DNA from: Sphingomonadaceae bacterium
GTDB taxonomy: Bacteria; Pseudomonadota; Alphaproteobacteria; Sphingomonadales; Sphingomonadaceae
Direction of reading: 5' to 3'
Assembly (NCBI GenBank): GCA_020446665.1
Contig: JAGREF010000265.1
Span: forward strand, 1 to 6,398
Length of the DNA stretch: 6,398 nucleotides
The notes below the pieces were generated by a model. The model searched no databases. It was not told the origin of the DNA and saw only the letters and a list, made by a program, of their open reading frames with translations. Numbering within the stretch: the first letter of the stretch is position 1; the number at the start of each line of letters is the position of its first letter. Shown here piece after piece: positions 6,041 through 6,398 of the stretch. Made by a program: the position numbers and the translations under genes.

Positions 6041-6398
6041 ATGCGCGTCGTTTCCGGCATCCAGCCGACTGGCAATCTTCACCTTGGCAATTATCTGGGC
6101 GCGATCCGCAACTGGGTGAAGATGCAGGATGAGATGCAGGAGGCCAATCGCGCTCAAGTAGCCGAAGGCGGTAGCGCAGAAAAAAACCAGTGTCTCTTTT
6201 TCCTCGCCGATTTGCACGCCATCTCCATGCCGCATGATCCGCAGGAACTGGCCGGCAACACGCTGGAAATGACCGCCGCGCTGGTCGCCTGCGGGATCGA
6301 TCCGATGCGCTCCGTCCTGTTCAATCAGGCACAGGTTCATGCACATAGCGAGCTGCAATGGCTGCTGGGCGGGACCGCCCGGATGGGCTGGCTCAACC
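6041..6398 (+). CDS. trpS: Tryptophanyl-tRNA synthetase, N-terminal part (3' truncated)
   Basis: This class I aminoacyl-tRNA synthetase charges tRNA-Trp with tryptophan using ATP. The first 119 residues are visible and the frame runs open off the right edge. The N-terminus MRVVSGIQPTGNLHLGNYLGAIRNW contains the HIGH-equivalent ATP site TGNLHLGN (10-17). Further along are CLFFLADLHAISMPHDP, ACGIDPMRSVLFNQAQVHAHSELQW and a final GTARMGWLN, all typical of TrpRS. The KMSKS-type loop lies beyond the window. Between MQDE and NQCLFFLADLHA there is a polar stretch (about residues 30-46, ending GGSAEKN) that makes this region some 17 residues longer than the E. coli enzyme as I remember it. The gene follows murJ by 32 bp with its own good ribosome site, in an arrangement I recall as common in alphaproteobacteria. 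Confidence 0.95.
   Translation, partial: MRVVSGIQPTGNLHLGNYLGAIRNWVKMQDEMQEANRAQVAEGGSAEKNQCLFFLADLHAISMPHDPQELAGNTLEMTAALVACGIDPMRSVLFNQAQVHAHSELQWLLGGTARMGWLN

Overview
The window looks like core chromosome of an alphaproteobacterium, most likely order Sphingomonadales (Erythrobacter/Sphingomonas-like). The reasons are GC-rich codon use throughout, a murJ-trpS pair, secB divergent from a Tim44-like/mltA/smr group, and SecB and TrpRS N-termini of the type I associate with sphingomonads. The taxonomic call is inference from remembered gene order and protein character; no search was run.

Layout. (1) Positions 1-1137, plus strand: the 3' end of a cysteine-rich (CCG/HdrB-like) Fe-S oxidoreductase, followed 16 bp later by a DUF3501 protein. 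They form a probable two-gene unit of unknown biochemistry. (2) Positions 1168-3616, minus strand: a three-gene unit read right to left, Tim44-like membrane protein, then the MltA lytic transglycosylase lipoprotein (23 bp gap), then an Smr-domain protein (4 bp ATGA overlap). It converges on the DUF3501 gene with only 30 bp between the stops. (3) Positions 3617-3878: a divergent intergenic region with a possible promoter for the minus-strand unit and a hairpin. (4) Positions 3879-6398, plus strand: secB (export chaperone), murJ (lipid II flippase), then the 5' part of trpS (tryptophanyl-tRNA synthetase), which runs off the right edge.

How the genes relate. The central part is envelope-themed: SecB feeds unfolded precursors to SecA/SecYEG, MurJ flips the peptidoglycan precursor, MltA cleaves glycan strands, and the Tim44-like protein is a membrane-anchored protein of unclear role. 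Smr and TrpRS are cytosolic passengers in these operons. The Fe-S/DUF3501 pair at the left is the least understood part.

Nothing in the window suggests a mobile element, phage, CRISPR array, toxin system or an evidently new multi-gene system. All genes appear intact except the two cut by the window edges. The findings are therefore modest: an uncharacterised pair, two start-site corrections, an insertion in TrpRS, and small intergenic structures.
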